From: Arcanobacterium wilhelmae
GTDB lineage: Bacteria > Actinomycetota > Actinomycetes > Actinomycetales > Actinomycetaceae
Length of the DNA: 64,000 nucleotides
NCBI RefSeq assembly: GCF_029632765.1
Contig: NZ_CP121247.1
Span: 1,922,001 to 1,986,000 of the forward strand
Direction: 5' to 3'
Below, piece after piece: positions 8,199 to 16,500 of the stretch. Made by a program: the position numbers and the translations under genes. The number at the start of each line of letters is the position of its first letter. The first letter of the stretch is position 1. Below the pieces are notes generated by a model that searched no databases, was not told the origin of the DNA, and saw only the letters and a list, made by a program, of their open reading frames with translations.

Positions 8199-10121
8199 AT
8201 GACCACCCGTAACCTGAGCCTGGGCTCAAACGTCACCCACGACGCCTCCGATTTCTACGTGGAGCGCTACTGGGAAGGCGAGGTGGTGCACCTTGTTCTT
8301 CGGATCCGTTTCGCCGCGGATCTCGCGATCCGGCAGGTCCGCCTTCGTACCCTGATCGACGGTGAGCCGCGCTTTATCGACGCCTACCGCACCGGCGTCG
8401 GCGAGTGCGCGCAGTGGTGGCAGGTGGAGGTTGCGAGCGTACTGGACGTGTTCGCCTACCGCTGGATCGTGACCCTCGGCGACGACGACGTGTGGGTGAA
8501 CGCCGAGGGCGCCTGGAACCGCACGGTCCCCGATCATGCAGATTTCCGCTGCCAGCTGCGCGGACTCGCGCCCGGCTTCCACACGGCGTCAACGGTGTAC
8601 CAAATCTTCCCGGATCGTTTCGCACGCTCGGCGAAAACGTTCGAGCGCGGGCTGCCTCAGTGGTCGCAAGGCTGGCTGCCTGAGGACCCGGCCGAGTGGC
8701 ACGACGATGCCCACCAATCCCATCTGTTCGGCGGCGATTTTTGGGGCGTGATCGACCACCTCGATGACCTGCAGGAAATGGGCGTAACAACGCTGTATTT
8801 CACGCCGTTTTTCGAGGCGCGTTCGAGCCACCGGTACGACGCGCACTCCTTCGACCACGTCGATCCGGCGCTCGGCGGCGACGAGGCGCTGATTGCGCTG
8901 GCGAAGGAGTGCCACGCCCGCGGGATGCGGCTGATCGGCGATCTGACCACGAACCACACCGGCGTGACCCACGAGTGGTTTGTGCGCGCCCAGGCGAACG
9001 AGCACGCGCTCGAGCGCGAGTTCTACTACTTCTCACCCGACGGCACCTACGCATCTTGGCTCGGCGTGCCCAGCCTGCCCAAGCTCAACTACTCCTCGCG
9101 CGTGCTGCGCGAACGGCTCTTCGGCCCGAACGGCGTGGTGCGCAAATACCTCCAGGCGCCGTTTAACCTGGACGGCTGGCGGATCGACGTAGCTAATATG
9201 ACCGCGCGCCACGACCGCTACGATTCCTACCGGTCCGTGATGAAAGAGCTGCGCGCGGTGATCGGGCGCGACGGGGAGAAGGTGCTGATCGCCGAACACG
9301 CACACGATTTCTCGGGCGATATCGACGGCACCCAGTTCCACGGCTCCATGAACTATGCGGGTTTTACGCGCCCGATGTGGGAGTGGCTCGCGCGCGGCAC
9401 GAACACTCCGGCGCTTATGGGATCGCCCGCGACAATCCGGCGGCGCTCGGGGCGCGAAGTGGTGGCAACGATGGAGGATTTCAACGCGCAGATCCCGTGG
9501 CAGGTGCGAACGGCGTCGTTCAACCTCATCACCTCGCACGATACGTGCCGGATCACGGACATCACCGGCAGCGCCGCCCGCAACCTTCTCGCGCTCGCCG
9601 CCTGCTACCTGCTTCCCGGCGTGCCGATGGTGCTCTACGGCGAGGAGCTCGGCCTGGCGAGCGAGGGCGCGGGGCTGAATTCACGCGTGCCGATCCCGTG
9701 GGAGCGGATCGATCAGACGCCGGTTCACCTCCAGGGCGCGCTGGCGAAGCTGGCACGGCTGCGTGCCGAGGAGAAGGCCCTCGCCTACGGCGCGCTGCGC
9801 TGGGTGGCCGTGAGCGACGACGTGCTCGTTTTCGCGCGTGAGCACCGCGAGCAGACGGTGTACGTGTGCCTCGCACGCGATCTTCGCGAAAGCGTGGAGT
9901 TCGCGGACCCGTTTGTCCCTGCCGGTTTCTGCGACGCCGTTGTTGGCAGCTCCGCCGACGCCGAGGCGAGTTCCGACGCCGGGGCGGCCGGTTCCGCCGG
10001 CGCTCCCGCAGCCGACGGCGGTTGCCGTGCCGTGATCGGCGCCGTGACCGCGAGCGATGACCCACGAAAAGTGAAGGTCACACTGGAAGCCGGAGTCGCC
10101 GTCGTCGTCTGGGAAAATTAG
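8199..10121 (+). CDS. glycoside hydrolase family 13 (cyclomaltodextrinase/neopullulanase-like)
   Basis: 640 residues with AAAGGAG upstream of ATG 8199 and no signal peptide, so cytoplasmic. An N-terminal beta-sandwich (residues 1-125) precedes the (beta/alpha)8 barrel. Conserved regions are visible: VYQIFPDRF, the TTNHTG region, GWRIDVAN with nucleophile Asp330, LIAEHAHD with acid/base Glu366, and SHDTCR with Asp448. The N-terminal domain plus the DRF motif favours maltodextrin/cyclodextrin or pullulan hydrolysis over secreted alpha-amylase activity. A short C-terminal beta domain contains an Ala/Asp/Gly low-complexity insert (about 585-610). The 3' end is duplicated 1.5 kb downstream, flanking an accessory cassette. 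Confidence 0.92.
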   Translation: MTTRNLSLGSNVTHDASDFYVERYWEGEVVHLVLRIRFAADLAIRQVRLRTLIDGEPRFIDAYRTGVGECAQWWQVEVASVLDVFAYRWIVTLGDDDVWVNAEGAWNRTVPDHADFRCQLRGLAPGFHTASTVYQIFPDRFARSAKTFERGLPQWSQGWLPEDPAEWHDDAHQSHLFGGDFWGVIDHLDDLQEMGVTTLYFTPFFEARSSHRYDAHSFDHVDPALGGDEALIALAKECHARGMRLIGDLTTNHTGVTHEWFVRAQANEHALEREFYYFSPDGTYASWLGVPSLPKLNYSSRVLRERLFGPNGVVRKYLQAPFNLDGWRIDVANMTARHDRYDSYRSVMKELRAVIGRDGEKVLIAEHAHDFSGDIDGTQFHGSMNYAGFTRPMWEWLARGTNTPALMGSPATIRRRSGREVVATMEDFNAQIPWQVRTASFNLITSHDTCRITDITGSAARNLLALAACYLLPGVPMVLYGEELGLASEGAGLNSRVPIPWERIDQTPVHLQGALAKLARLRAEEKALAYGALRWVAVSDDVLVFAREHREQTVYVCLARDLRESVEFADPFVPAGFCDAVVGSSADAEASSDAGAAGSAGAPAADGGCRAVIGAVTASDDPRKVKVTLEAGVAVVVWEN

Positions 10122-10142
10122 CGCGGGCGCAAGGCCCACGCT
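10101..10142. repeat. 42-bp direct repeat, left boundary of cassette 1
   Basis: Covers the last seven codons of the GH13 gene plus 21 downstream bases with a hairpin (GCGCGGGC / GCCCACGC, one mismatch) that probably terminates transcription. It recurs at 11648-11689 with a single mismatch (the A of the TAG stop becomes G). The AT-richer two-gene cassette lies between the copies. Confidence 0.9.
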
Positions 10143-10166
10143 AGTTCACGACACGAAATCTGGCGA

Positions 10167-10388
10167 TTACGCTAAATAAATAGCCAACTCGCTAACGGCA
10201 ACGAATAGCCAAATCAGGCCCACCGCAAACTCGATGATTGGCCTCCATCGACTAGCTATCAAGATGTCCCTCAACGCGACGGGAGCAGTGCGTTTATCGC
10301 CTTTGGCTCGCGATAGCGCCGTTACGGAAGCGTCCACAATAAAACTCACACCCGCAATCAAAATTATCAAAGGCAAAACGTAAGACAA
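10167..10388 (-). CDS. small two-helix membrane protein (candidate immunity protein)
   Basis: 73 residues with two predicted membrane helices (residues 4-27 and 48-71) around a short basic loop. The ATG lies 1 base after the stop of the secreted-protein gene, so the pair is one operon. Base composition is AT-richer than the flanking GH13 and S33 genes. Family not recognised. A small membrane protein directly behind an exported protein is the usual layout for an immunity protein, but this is inference from context only. Confidence 0.6.
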   Translation of the reverse strand: MSYVLPLIILIAGVSFIVDASVTALSRAKGDKRTAPVALRDILIASRWRPIIEFAVGLIWLFVAVSELAIYLA

Positions 10389-10389
10389 T

Positions 10390-11403
10390 TCATTTCCCTC
10401 TCACTAAGGACACACAAGATCCGAGACCGAATACAGCAGTGATTGCCCCAGACGCTTCTCTCACGAATATCAGGACATTCCTCGGACGTGAATTCTTCTG
10501 CGCCTCAGCAATGCCTTGATACCCTTTCGAGGTAACCTTCTTTCCAATTTCCTTAAGCCCACCATATAGCGCGGCGAATCGCGCCTTATCATTTTTCCCC
10601 ATCCTGAGCCATACTTTATATGCGCGCCCCAAGGCGGAGTTAGTCTTCGCCGCTCGCATCATCTTCGCGAGCTTTGCAACAGAGATCGCAGTTTTTGCCC
10701 AACCTAACAACCCCAATGTTGCAACAGCGCCACTACACTTAGCACTCTCTTTCAACCACCACGTCCACGAAGGGTCAGCAACAACAGGAAACTGAGTTTT
10801 TTCATCAGTTATAACGACTTGGGTAAGTAGGTTGCCGGATAGTTCGTAATGAGTTGGGATATCAACGCCTCTGGCATCAACACCCCAGGGCTTATCGATC
10901 ATTCCCAAAAGAGAATTACTTCTGCGGTCAGTAATTGCAATACTTCCATCACCGCTAATCTCCATCTCCGCATATTTAGGCAATTTTAATTCATATTCAT
11001 GACGAAAAGATGAGTTTTCATCGGACATTACTGCAATGATTTGTCCTCGGGATTCGCTAGCCCTCTCAACAAGATGCAGGCGGCCCCGCGCCATTTGATG
11101 AATCGCCATTCCCGAGGAGTTCTCAACAGAATCGCTCCCCTTAGGAGAAATCATGGTGGTGCCGCTCTGACCAAGCCCCAAATTTAGAGGGCTCGAATTT
11201 GCTGGAAGTTCCGACTCTCCAGCTTCTGAGTTCTCAAGAACCAATTCGTTAGCCAGTTCTGCTAGTTGAACAATAGACTCGTCCCTCTGCGGATTGTATT
11301 CCTCTGCCGCCGACTTAAATTCTTGCCTCACCGAAAGCGACCCACCTTGACCACCGGCCCCCGCCGGGCTGATACCGAACGAGAAAAATAGCAAAGTTGC
11401 CAC
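10390..11403 (-). CDS. secreted protein, start codon frame-shifted by an A8 tract; possible toxin/bacteriocin
   Basis: The open frame can only start at GTG 11403, which has no ribosome-binding site and cuts into a signal peptide. Extending the frame upstream gives a complete export signal (KKIKNSIVLLVATLLFF, cleavage near AGA). The natural ATG at 11435-11437 is followed by eight A residues, one too many to be in frame. The mature protein (about 320 residues) has a polar, strand-rich first half ending in FPVVADPSWTWW. Its helical, Ala/Lys-rich C-terminal domain has one Cys at each end of a hydrophobic core, an organisation seen in pore-forming peptides. Family not recognised. It sits with its small membrane-protein partner between 42-bp direct repeats. 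Confidence 0.65.
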   Translation of the reverse strand: MATLLFFSFGISPAGAGGQGGSLSVRQEFKSAAEEYNPQRDESIVQLAELANELVLENSEAGESELPANSSPLNLGLGQSGTTMISPKGSDSVENSSGMAIHQMARGRLHLVERASESRGQIIAVMSDENSSFRHEYELKLPKYAEMEISGDGSIAITDRRSNSLLGMIDKPWGVDARGVDIPTHYELSGNLLTQVVITDEKTQFPVVADPSWTWWLKESAKCSGAVATLGLLGWAKTAISVAKLAKMMRAAKTNSALGRAYKVWLRMGKNDKARFAALYGGLKEIGKKVTSKGYQGIAEAQKNSRPRNVLIFVREASGAITAVFGLGSCVSLVRGK

Positions 11404-11426
11404 CAGTAGAACGATACTATTTTTAA

Positions 11427-11437
11427 TTTTTTTTCAT
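11427..11437 (-). promoter_or_regulatory. A8 homopolymer after the ATG (possible phase-variation switch)
   Basis: On the minus strand the ATG is followed by eight As and then TTAAAAATAG. As written, translation stops after four codons. With seven or ten As it would read straight into the secreted-protein frame with a full signal peptide. Loss or gain by slippage, ribosomal slippage on A8, or a sequencing error could each explain it. Confidence 0.6.
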
Positions 11438-11647
11438 TTTGACACCCAATTTATGTTGTTTTAGGAAATTTTGTCGAGAAATAAAGTATCTAGATTTAAC
11501 TAATGCATCAAATAAATAAAACATAGTTTTTGTCTCTTATTTTCGGAGCGCGATCCAGAATGCTCATATTTGTCTCCACCACCAAAGCATCGTTTCACTT
11601 TCACAAACCACAGGACGAAACAGACCGACAACTAGGCGAGCTCCGGC
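11438..11647. other. AT-rich upstream region of cassette 1
   Basis: Holds the presumed promoter of the secreted-protein operon, with long A/T stretches unlike the surrounding genome. No gene or clear operator was seen. Together with 11690-11831, which holds only GC-rich spacer and GCGTCGG-type motifs, it makes up the 394 bases between the two genes. Confidence 0.6.
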
Positions 11648-11689
11648 GTCGTCGTCTGGGAAAATTGGCGCGGGCGCAAGGCCCACGCT
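11648..11689. repeat. 42-bp direct repeat, right boundary of cassette 1
   Basis: Second copy of the GH13 3' end, 41 of 42 bases identical to 10101-10142. The stop codon has become TGG. There is no other GH13 sequence here, so it is a duplicated tail and not a second gene. Confidence 0.9.
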
Positions 11690-11831
11690 CGTCGGCACAA
11701 TGCGAGCGGAGCCAGGGCACAGCCGAGCCCCCGGCGTCAGGCGCGAGCCGGGCCCCGAAGTCGGGTCCTCGCCACGCCCTCCGACGGGCGCGATTCCGCA
11801 CCCACCCGCCACCCGCGCTAGGGTTAACCCT

Positions 11832-13244
11832 ATGCAGACCACCTCGTTTTCGATTCCAGGCCACACCACGTACGAGCACCGCATTGAGGTGCCGCTCGAT
11901 TGGGACGGCTCGCTCGCTGCCTACGCGGCCGCCGGCGTCGCCGCAACTTTCCCGCGCACCATCAGCGTTTTCGCGCGCGAGATCGTGCGCGAGGGCCGCG
12001 AGAACGCGCCGCGCATGGTGTACTTCCAGGGCGGGCCGGGTTTCCCGGCGAACCGTCCTGCCCCGATCGGCGGCTGGATCAACGAGGTGCTGGACGACTA
12101 CCGTCTGGTGTTGATCGACGAGCGTGGCACGGGGCAGTCGCATGCGTTGGACCAGGTCACGGTGCCGATGGTGGGCGACGCCGTCGCGCAAGCCGCATAC
12201 CTGGCGTGCTTCCGTGCGGATTCGATTATTCGCGACGCCGAGGCGTTGCGCCGCGAACTCCAGGGCGACGAGCCGTGGGCGGCTCTGGGCCAAAGCTTCG
12301 GCGGTTTCTGCGTGACCTCCTATCTTTCGCTCGCGCCCGAGGGCCTGAGCGCAGCGATGATCGTGGCTGGTTTGGTTTCCACGCACCGCCACGCCGACGA
12401 TGTTTACCGCCTGACCTGGGCCTCTACCGACCGCCGGAACGCCGAATTTTTCGAGCGCTACCCGGGCGATGAGGAGACCGCCTGGCGCGTGGCCGAGCAT
12501 CTCGCAGCCGGCGCGGCTACCGCCCTCGAATCGGGCGACCCGCGCGCCGCCGAGCTTCTGCCTACAGGCGAGATCCTCACGCCGGGGCGTTTCCGCATGC
12601 TCGGCATCAACCTCGGCCGCAGCTACGGCCTGGAAACCTTGCACGGCCTGCTCGAAAACCCGTTCGTGGAGGTGGGCGGGCGCACGCGCCTGACCCAGCG
12701 CTTCCTCACGCAGGTGGCGGACCAGATTTCGTACGCCAGCTGCCCGATGTATTGGGCGCTGCACGAGTCGATTTATGCAGCCCCGGGGCTGGCTACGCGC
12801 TGGTCTGCGCAGCGGATCCGCGGCGAGTTCGAGCAGTTTGAGTTGCCGGAGCTGCGCGGCGGCGCCGACGCCGAACGCGCACTTCGCGCCCGCGGCCACG
12901 GTTTCCGCTTCTCGGGCGAGCACGAGTTTGATTGGATGGCACAGGTGGATCCGGCGCTGCGCGCGCTGGGCGAGGGCGTGAACGCGTTGCATGAGCGCGA
13001 CGATCTGCCCTCCCTTCACCGCCCGGACGTGCTCGCTGGCAACGAGGTGCCGGCAGCCGCGTGGATGTACGAGCCGGATATGTTCGTGCCGATCGAGATT
13101 TCGCGCGAAACGGCTTCCGAGATCCGCGGGCTCAAGCGCATCGAGCATCCGACCTTCCACCACGACGGCATTTCCACCGAATCGAAAACCATTATCGACG
13201 GCTTCCGCCGCGAACTGAGCGACGTCTGGGGCAAGCGCGCCTGA
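11832..13244 (+). CDS. proline iminopeptidase-like alpha/beta hydrolase (peptidase S33)
   Basis: 470 residues from ATG 11832, matching the family N-terminus; upstream in-frame codons lack a site. The oxyanion motif is present as QGGPGFP (family HGGPG), and the nucleophile elbow GQSFGG puts the catalytic Ser at residue 155. DERGTGQS corresponds to the family DQRGxGxS. The large helical cap and C-terminal HDG region fit S33 prolyl aminopeptidases, which remove N-terminal proline from peptides in the cytoplasm. The gene starts just after the right boundary of cassette 1 and stands alone. Confidence 0.88.
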   Translation: MQTTSFSIPGHTTYEHRIEVPLDWDGSLAAYAAAGVAATFPRTISVFAREIVREGRENAPRMVYFQGGPGFPANRPAPIGGWINEVLDDYRLVLIDERGTGQSHALDQVTVPMVGDAVAQAAYLACFRADSIIRDAEALRRELQGDEPWAALGQSFGGFCVTSYLSLAPEGLSAAMIVAGLVSTHRHADDVYRLTWASTDRRNAEFFERYPGDEETAWRVAEHLAAGAATALESGDPRAAELLPTGEILTPGRFRMLGINLGRSYGLETLHGLLENPFVEVGGRTRLTQRFLTQVADQISYASCPMYWALHESIYAAPGLATRWSAQRIRGEFEQFELPELRGGADAERALRARGHGFRFSGEHEFDWMAQVDPALRALGEGVNALHERDDLPSLHRPDVLAGNEVPAAAWMYEPDMFVPIEISRETASEIRGLKRIEHPTFHHDGISTESKTIIDGFRRELSDVWGKRA

Positions 13245-13293
13245 CCTGCCGGCCACCGGACCCACGGTTACTGAACTACCGGTTACTGGACCT

Positions 13294-13319
13294 ACGACGT
13301 CGGTGCGCACCGACGTCGT
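13294..13319. repeat. 26-bp perfect palindrome built of GACGTCGG units
   Basis: ACGACGTCGGTGC followed directly by its reverse complement, between the S33 gene and the small membrane-protein gene. It could act as a terminator or reflect the genome-wide GACGYCGG motif. Confidence 0.6.
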
Positions 13320-13340
13320 GAACTCACCTGAAGGAGCATC

Positions 13341-13547
13341 ATGGCAGACTTTTTCGAACGCGACCGCGCCGGTAAATGGGCGTGGGTTGGCTGGGCGTTT
13401 TTCGCGTACGGCGCGGTGATGACGTTCATCCTCGCCTGGTTTGCCCTCGCGTGGCAGCTGCTCGCACTCACCGCGGCGGGCCCGCTGGCGGTGTGGGCGG
13501 TGTGCATGCTGGTTGCGTGGCGTCTGCGCCGTCGCGCCCGAAAGTGA
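13341..13547 (+). CDS. small two-helix membrane protein
   Basis: 68 residues with two membrane segments (about 13-35 and 38-60) and a basic C-terminus (RLRRRARK). Start supported by AAGGAG upstream. Unknown function. Compositionally it belongs to the host genome rather than the AT-richer cassettes. Confidence 0.65.
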   Translation: MADFFERDRAGKWAWVGWAFFAYGAVMTFILAWFALAWQLLALTAAGPLAVWAVCMLVAWRLRRRARK

Positions 13548-13551
13548 GCAA

Positions 13552-15069
13552 TCACGGAAGGTGATATGTCGTCGTGCGATCTCCCTGACCGCCGTCTCTG
13601 ATAACAAATCCTTCGGCAATAAGCTGGCCAATGGCATACCGTGTTTGGGCAACCGTCAAAGACGCCCCCTGAGCAATCTCGGAGATCTGAGCCGGGCGCC
13701 CAATCTTCCCTAACGTCATCATGATGACGGGAGCATTTCTGGTCAGGGAGCGCAAAGACTCTTCATGACCTTCTGGAGAGCTTTTCCCTGACCCCACTCT
13801 CGCAAGGCCACCTTGGTTCTTTCCCGAAGCTCCTCTCGGGAAGATAACCGTTACTTTGACTCCTGTATCGACAATAGTGGGCCGAGGAATTCCCCACTTG
13901 TCCATCTCGCGCATCATTGCTTGGACTCCACCACCCTCACCTTCAATAATGCGGTTTCCAGAAGAATCGGTTATATGTTTAGCAATTCGGTAGAGATGCT
14001 GATTCACTTCAACCCTGGTCAGTTCCTCACTCAGCAACTGAGTAACCGTCAAAGATTTCAGACCACCCGGCGAAGAAATAATTAATTTCTCCGGTTCTAT
14101 CCAGATGTCGATACTTTTACCTTCCTCGACCGTGTCCGGCCCAAGGTCGCGGTGAACCAGTGCATTCGCAACCGCTTCACGAATTGCATTTAAGGGCAAC
14201 TCAGGAACCGACGTCATATCGCCGCTTGGTGTATAGCTCTGGTACGTGTCGATATTCTGGCGAATCCAGTCCATCGTCTGATCAAATAACTCTGGAAGCG
14301 GACCGTAGAAAGTTTTAAGGTTCTTGGTGCGTGCTCCAACTTGCTCGCCTGGATAACGCACCGCAACCGTCACACCAAGGGATGGATAAATCCCCTGGGG
14401 GAATGTGCCGAGCCCGTAGAGCCCTGCGAGTGAGAGGGAACCTTCTTGCGTGACACAGGTCCGTTCAAGAATCTGCTCATCAGAATCGTCTCGAATCTGC
14501 GAAACTGCCCGGCGCATTGCTCTGACGTAGTTGTCAACATAATCGGAATTCAGATCTGTTCTTCGGCTACCGGGAACCTTACGCATCTCAAATCGGGCAA
14601 CTTCTCGGTCAACCAACTTCGCAATCTCAATCATTCGTTGTTCCGAAGCTGGCATGATGTAGTCGCCGTCGGCTTGGCGAAGATATGGGTTGTTGCCGTA
14701 CATCGCGGGCTTAAACATCACCCCGAGCGAATGAACATACGCCACAACAACCGACTTGCCGTCCACGTAAAGCGTGTTCGTCACAACGGTCGGGGAAGGC
14801 GATACCGCATTTTGGGCGACACTCGCTATACCTGCTTCAATCTCGGCCAGTTTTGTCAGTCCAAGGATCTTAAAGTCTGGTTCCGCGACTCCAAGTATGA
14901 TCGTCCCACCTTCAGGCATATTTGCAAATGCACATACAGTCATCCCAAGGTTCTCCGGCAACCCGCCTTGCGCTGCCTTCACCTCAATATACGTGTGGTC
15001 ACCACAGTGCCTGCGTAGTCGAGAAAGAACTGAGTCAAGCTCAGACTCAGATGAGATTCTTAAAGCCAT
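13552..15069 (-). CDS. AlbA_2/Schlafen-type ATP-binding regulator
   Basis: 505 residues. Residues 10-130 resemble the AlbA_2 (divergent AAA_4/Schlafen-core) DNA-binding domain: YIEVKAAQGGLPENLGMTVCAFANM with the following GGTIILGV strand. Residues 270-385 contain a HATPase_c_4-like region (LNAIREAVANALVHRDL, then IISSPGGL and GEGGGVQAMMREM). The last 70 residues form a winged helix (IGRPAQISEIAQGASLTVAQTRYAIGQL). Such proteins act as transcriptional regulators or accompany mobile and defence loci. The gene borders a repeat- and IS-rich region and has less GC bias than neighbouring core genes, so horizontal acquisition is likely. Confidence 0.8.
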   Translation of the reverse strand: MALRISSESELDSVLSRLRRHCGDHTYIEVKAAQGGLPENLGMTVCAFANMPEGGTIILGVAEPDFKILGLTKLAEIEAGIASVAQNAVSPSPTVVTNTLYVDGKSVVVAYVHSLGVMFKPAMYGNNPYLRQADGDYIMPASEQRMIEIAKLVDREVARFEMRKVPGSRRTDLNSDYVDNYVRAMRRAVSQIRDDSDEQILERTCVTQEGSLSLAGLYGLGTFPQGIYPSLGVTVAVRYPGEQVGARTKNLKTFYGPLPELFDQTMDWIRQNIDTYQSYTPSGDMTSVPELPLNAIREAVANALVHRDLGPDTVEEGKSIDIWIEPEKLIISSPGGLKSLTVTQLLSEELTRVEVNQHLYRIAKHITDSSGNRIIEGEGGGVQAMMREMDKWGIPRPTIVDTGVKVTVIFPRGASGKNQGGLARVGSGKSSPEGHEESLRSLTRNAPVIMMTLGKIGRPAQISEIAQGASLTVAQTRYAIGQLIAEGFVIRDGGQGDRTTTYHLP

Positions 15070-15288
15070 ACTGCCAGACTAATAATTAGACTGATAAAAA
15101 TCGAGCACACTTCTAACAATTTATCAGTCTGAAAATGCTTTTATCAGTGTGACTGCCACTCTGAACATTTCACGTAGCCTCGGCTTCGATTAGGGGTCTC
15201 GACACTGTAGCCACGGCCCCGACCTAGCGCAGCGCGAATTTCGCCCCGCGACCCCAGACCGTTAGGCGCGAATTTTGCACTCAAAAAT

Positions 15289-15420
15289 CTGCAACTTCCA
15301 GGTTACAGACCCTGCAACTTCCAGGTTACAGACCCTGCAACTTCCAGGTTACAGACCCTGCAACTTCCAGGTTAGACAGCCTGCAACTTCCAGGTTAGAC
15401 AGCCTGCAACTTCCAGGTTA
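15289..15420. repeat. six 23-bp tandem repeats (17-bp core CTGCAACTTCCAGGTTA)
   Basis: Cores start at 15289, 15312, 15335, 15358, 15381 and 15404. The 6-base spacers are CAGACC three times and then GACAGC twice. The cores are identical, which implies recent amplification or constraint, as for iterons or a multi-site operator. The remaining intergenic sequence (15070-15288 and 15421-15496) contains only the presumed promoter of the AlbA_2 gene and nothing else I recognise. Confidence 0.95.
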
Positions 15421-15496
15421 GTTTTATGCTTTCCGCATGAAATCAAAGAAAAGTCGCCACTTCCATAAAGTCCGCAAGCTGTGGATTCACTGGTTG

Positions 15497-15587
15497 CTAC
15501 TCGCGAGAAAACTGGCTGCTCACTTGCCCTGTGATTTCGGATCCTCACCAAAGTTTTACCGATCCACCACCAAAATTTTACGGATCG
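15497..15587. other. remnant of a DUF4143-type ATPase locus (gene deleted)
   Basis: The left part (CTACTCGCGAGAAAACTGGC) resembles the sequence just past the stop of the 25059-26318 ATPase gene (25039-25057). The right part (GATCCACCACCAAAATTTTACGGATC) resembles the triple repeat upstream of that same gene (26340-26405). The coding part is absent, so this looks like a scar from a second ATPase locus, later hit by the IS3-type element. Confidence 0.45.
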
Positions 15588-15618
15588 TGGAGTGGCCTAA
15601 GAATTAGGTCCAGTCGGT

Positions 15619-16500
15619 TTAAGCGTTGACCGTGTTTTCTTGTCTCCATTGTTCCGCGTATTTCCGTGGGCTGAGGTAGCCCAGTGATGAGTGCGGATGG
15701 AAGTTATTGTAACGTGATGACCATTGGGCCACGAGTAGGCGGGCATGCTCGAGATGCTCGATACTGTTGTCCTCGAGGAGTTCGTCTCTCATCCGGTTAT
15801 GGAACGACTCAACAAACCCGTTATGCCATGGCTGACCTGGCGGGATAAACGCTTGAATCGTCTCATCCTCGGCCGCCCAGGCCTCGAGGGCGTGGGCTAT
15901 GAACTCAGGTCCGTTATCCATCCGGATCACCCTCGGGCGACCGCCGTGCTCCAGACAAGCCACGTCAAGCAGTTCAATCACCGAGCTTGCGTCGACCTTC
16001 TTGTCGACTGTGAAGGCAACGTGTTCGCGTGTGTATTCGTCGATGATGTTGCAGATCTTGATCATCTTGCCGTGCCAGGTCGAGTCGAACTGGAAATCCA
16101 ACGCCCACACATCACCCGGGTATTGGCCTGCAGGAACATTACGATGAGTGCCGGCAGCTAGACGCTTGCGCTTCTTCCTAGGTAAGACGCGCAAGCCCTC
16201 TTCACGCCAGATCCTTCGGAAGGTCTCGCGGCATACCCCATAGCCCTCGGCGAGGGCGTTTCTCCAGGCGCGCCAGTGTCCCCACCGGCGGTGATCACGC
16301 GCGAACTCGTGCATCCACTCGCGCAGATCCGCGTATTTATCCGGCTTGCTTTCACGGGTCCTAGCGCGCCGGTAAGCACTACGAGAGAGCCCGACGATCT
16401 GGCAGGAAAGTCTTTGGGAGTAGCCCAGCCCAACGAGATGCCAGACGGCATCGTGGCGGCGAGCTGGGCTTAAAAGTTTCCCTCCGACAATTCTTTCCAC
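15619..16500 (-). CDS. IS3-family transposase OrfB (DDE integrase)
   Basis: 293 residues with an HTH_21-like N-terminal region and an rve integrase core. The DDE residues are visible: VWALDFQFD (first Asp), RMDNGPEFI (second Asp) and HNGFVESFHNRMRDELL (Glu). It starts at GTG 16500 inside OrfA but is probably made mainly as an OrfAB fusion by -1 frameshifting at 16476-16482. Intact and likely active. Confidence 0.95.
   Translation of the reverse strand: MERIVGGKLLSPARRHDAVWHLVGLGYSQRLSCQIVGLSRSAYRRARTRESKPDKYADLREWMHEFARDHRRWGHWRAWRNALAEGYGVCRETFRRIWREEGLRVLPRKKRKRLAAGTHRNVPAGQYPGDVWALDFQFDSTWHGKMIKICNIIDEYTREHVAFTVDKKVDASSVIELLDVACLEHGGRPRVIRMDNGPEFIAHALEAWAAEDETIQAFIPPGQPWHNGFVESFHNRMRDELLEDNSIEHLEHARLLVAQWSSRYNNFHPHSSLGYLSPRKYAEQWRQENTVNA

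Noticed and set aside
10143..11647. IS or integron-type mobile element for cassette 1
   Set aside because: No transposase or integrase and no inverted terminal repeats; only direct repeats of the host gene end.
11601..13652. 683-residue minus-strand frame
   Set aside because: Antisense to the S33 peptidase and crosses several features; Arg/His-rich shadow translation typical of high-GC DNA.
15289..15420. CRISPR array
   Set aside because: Repeats are separated by only 6-base spacers that are themselves repeated; no cas genes.
15437..15607. 56-codon plus-strand frame from ATG 15437
   Set aside because: Runs through the ATPase-locus scar into the IS end; no ribosome-binding site; coincidental.
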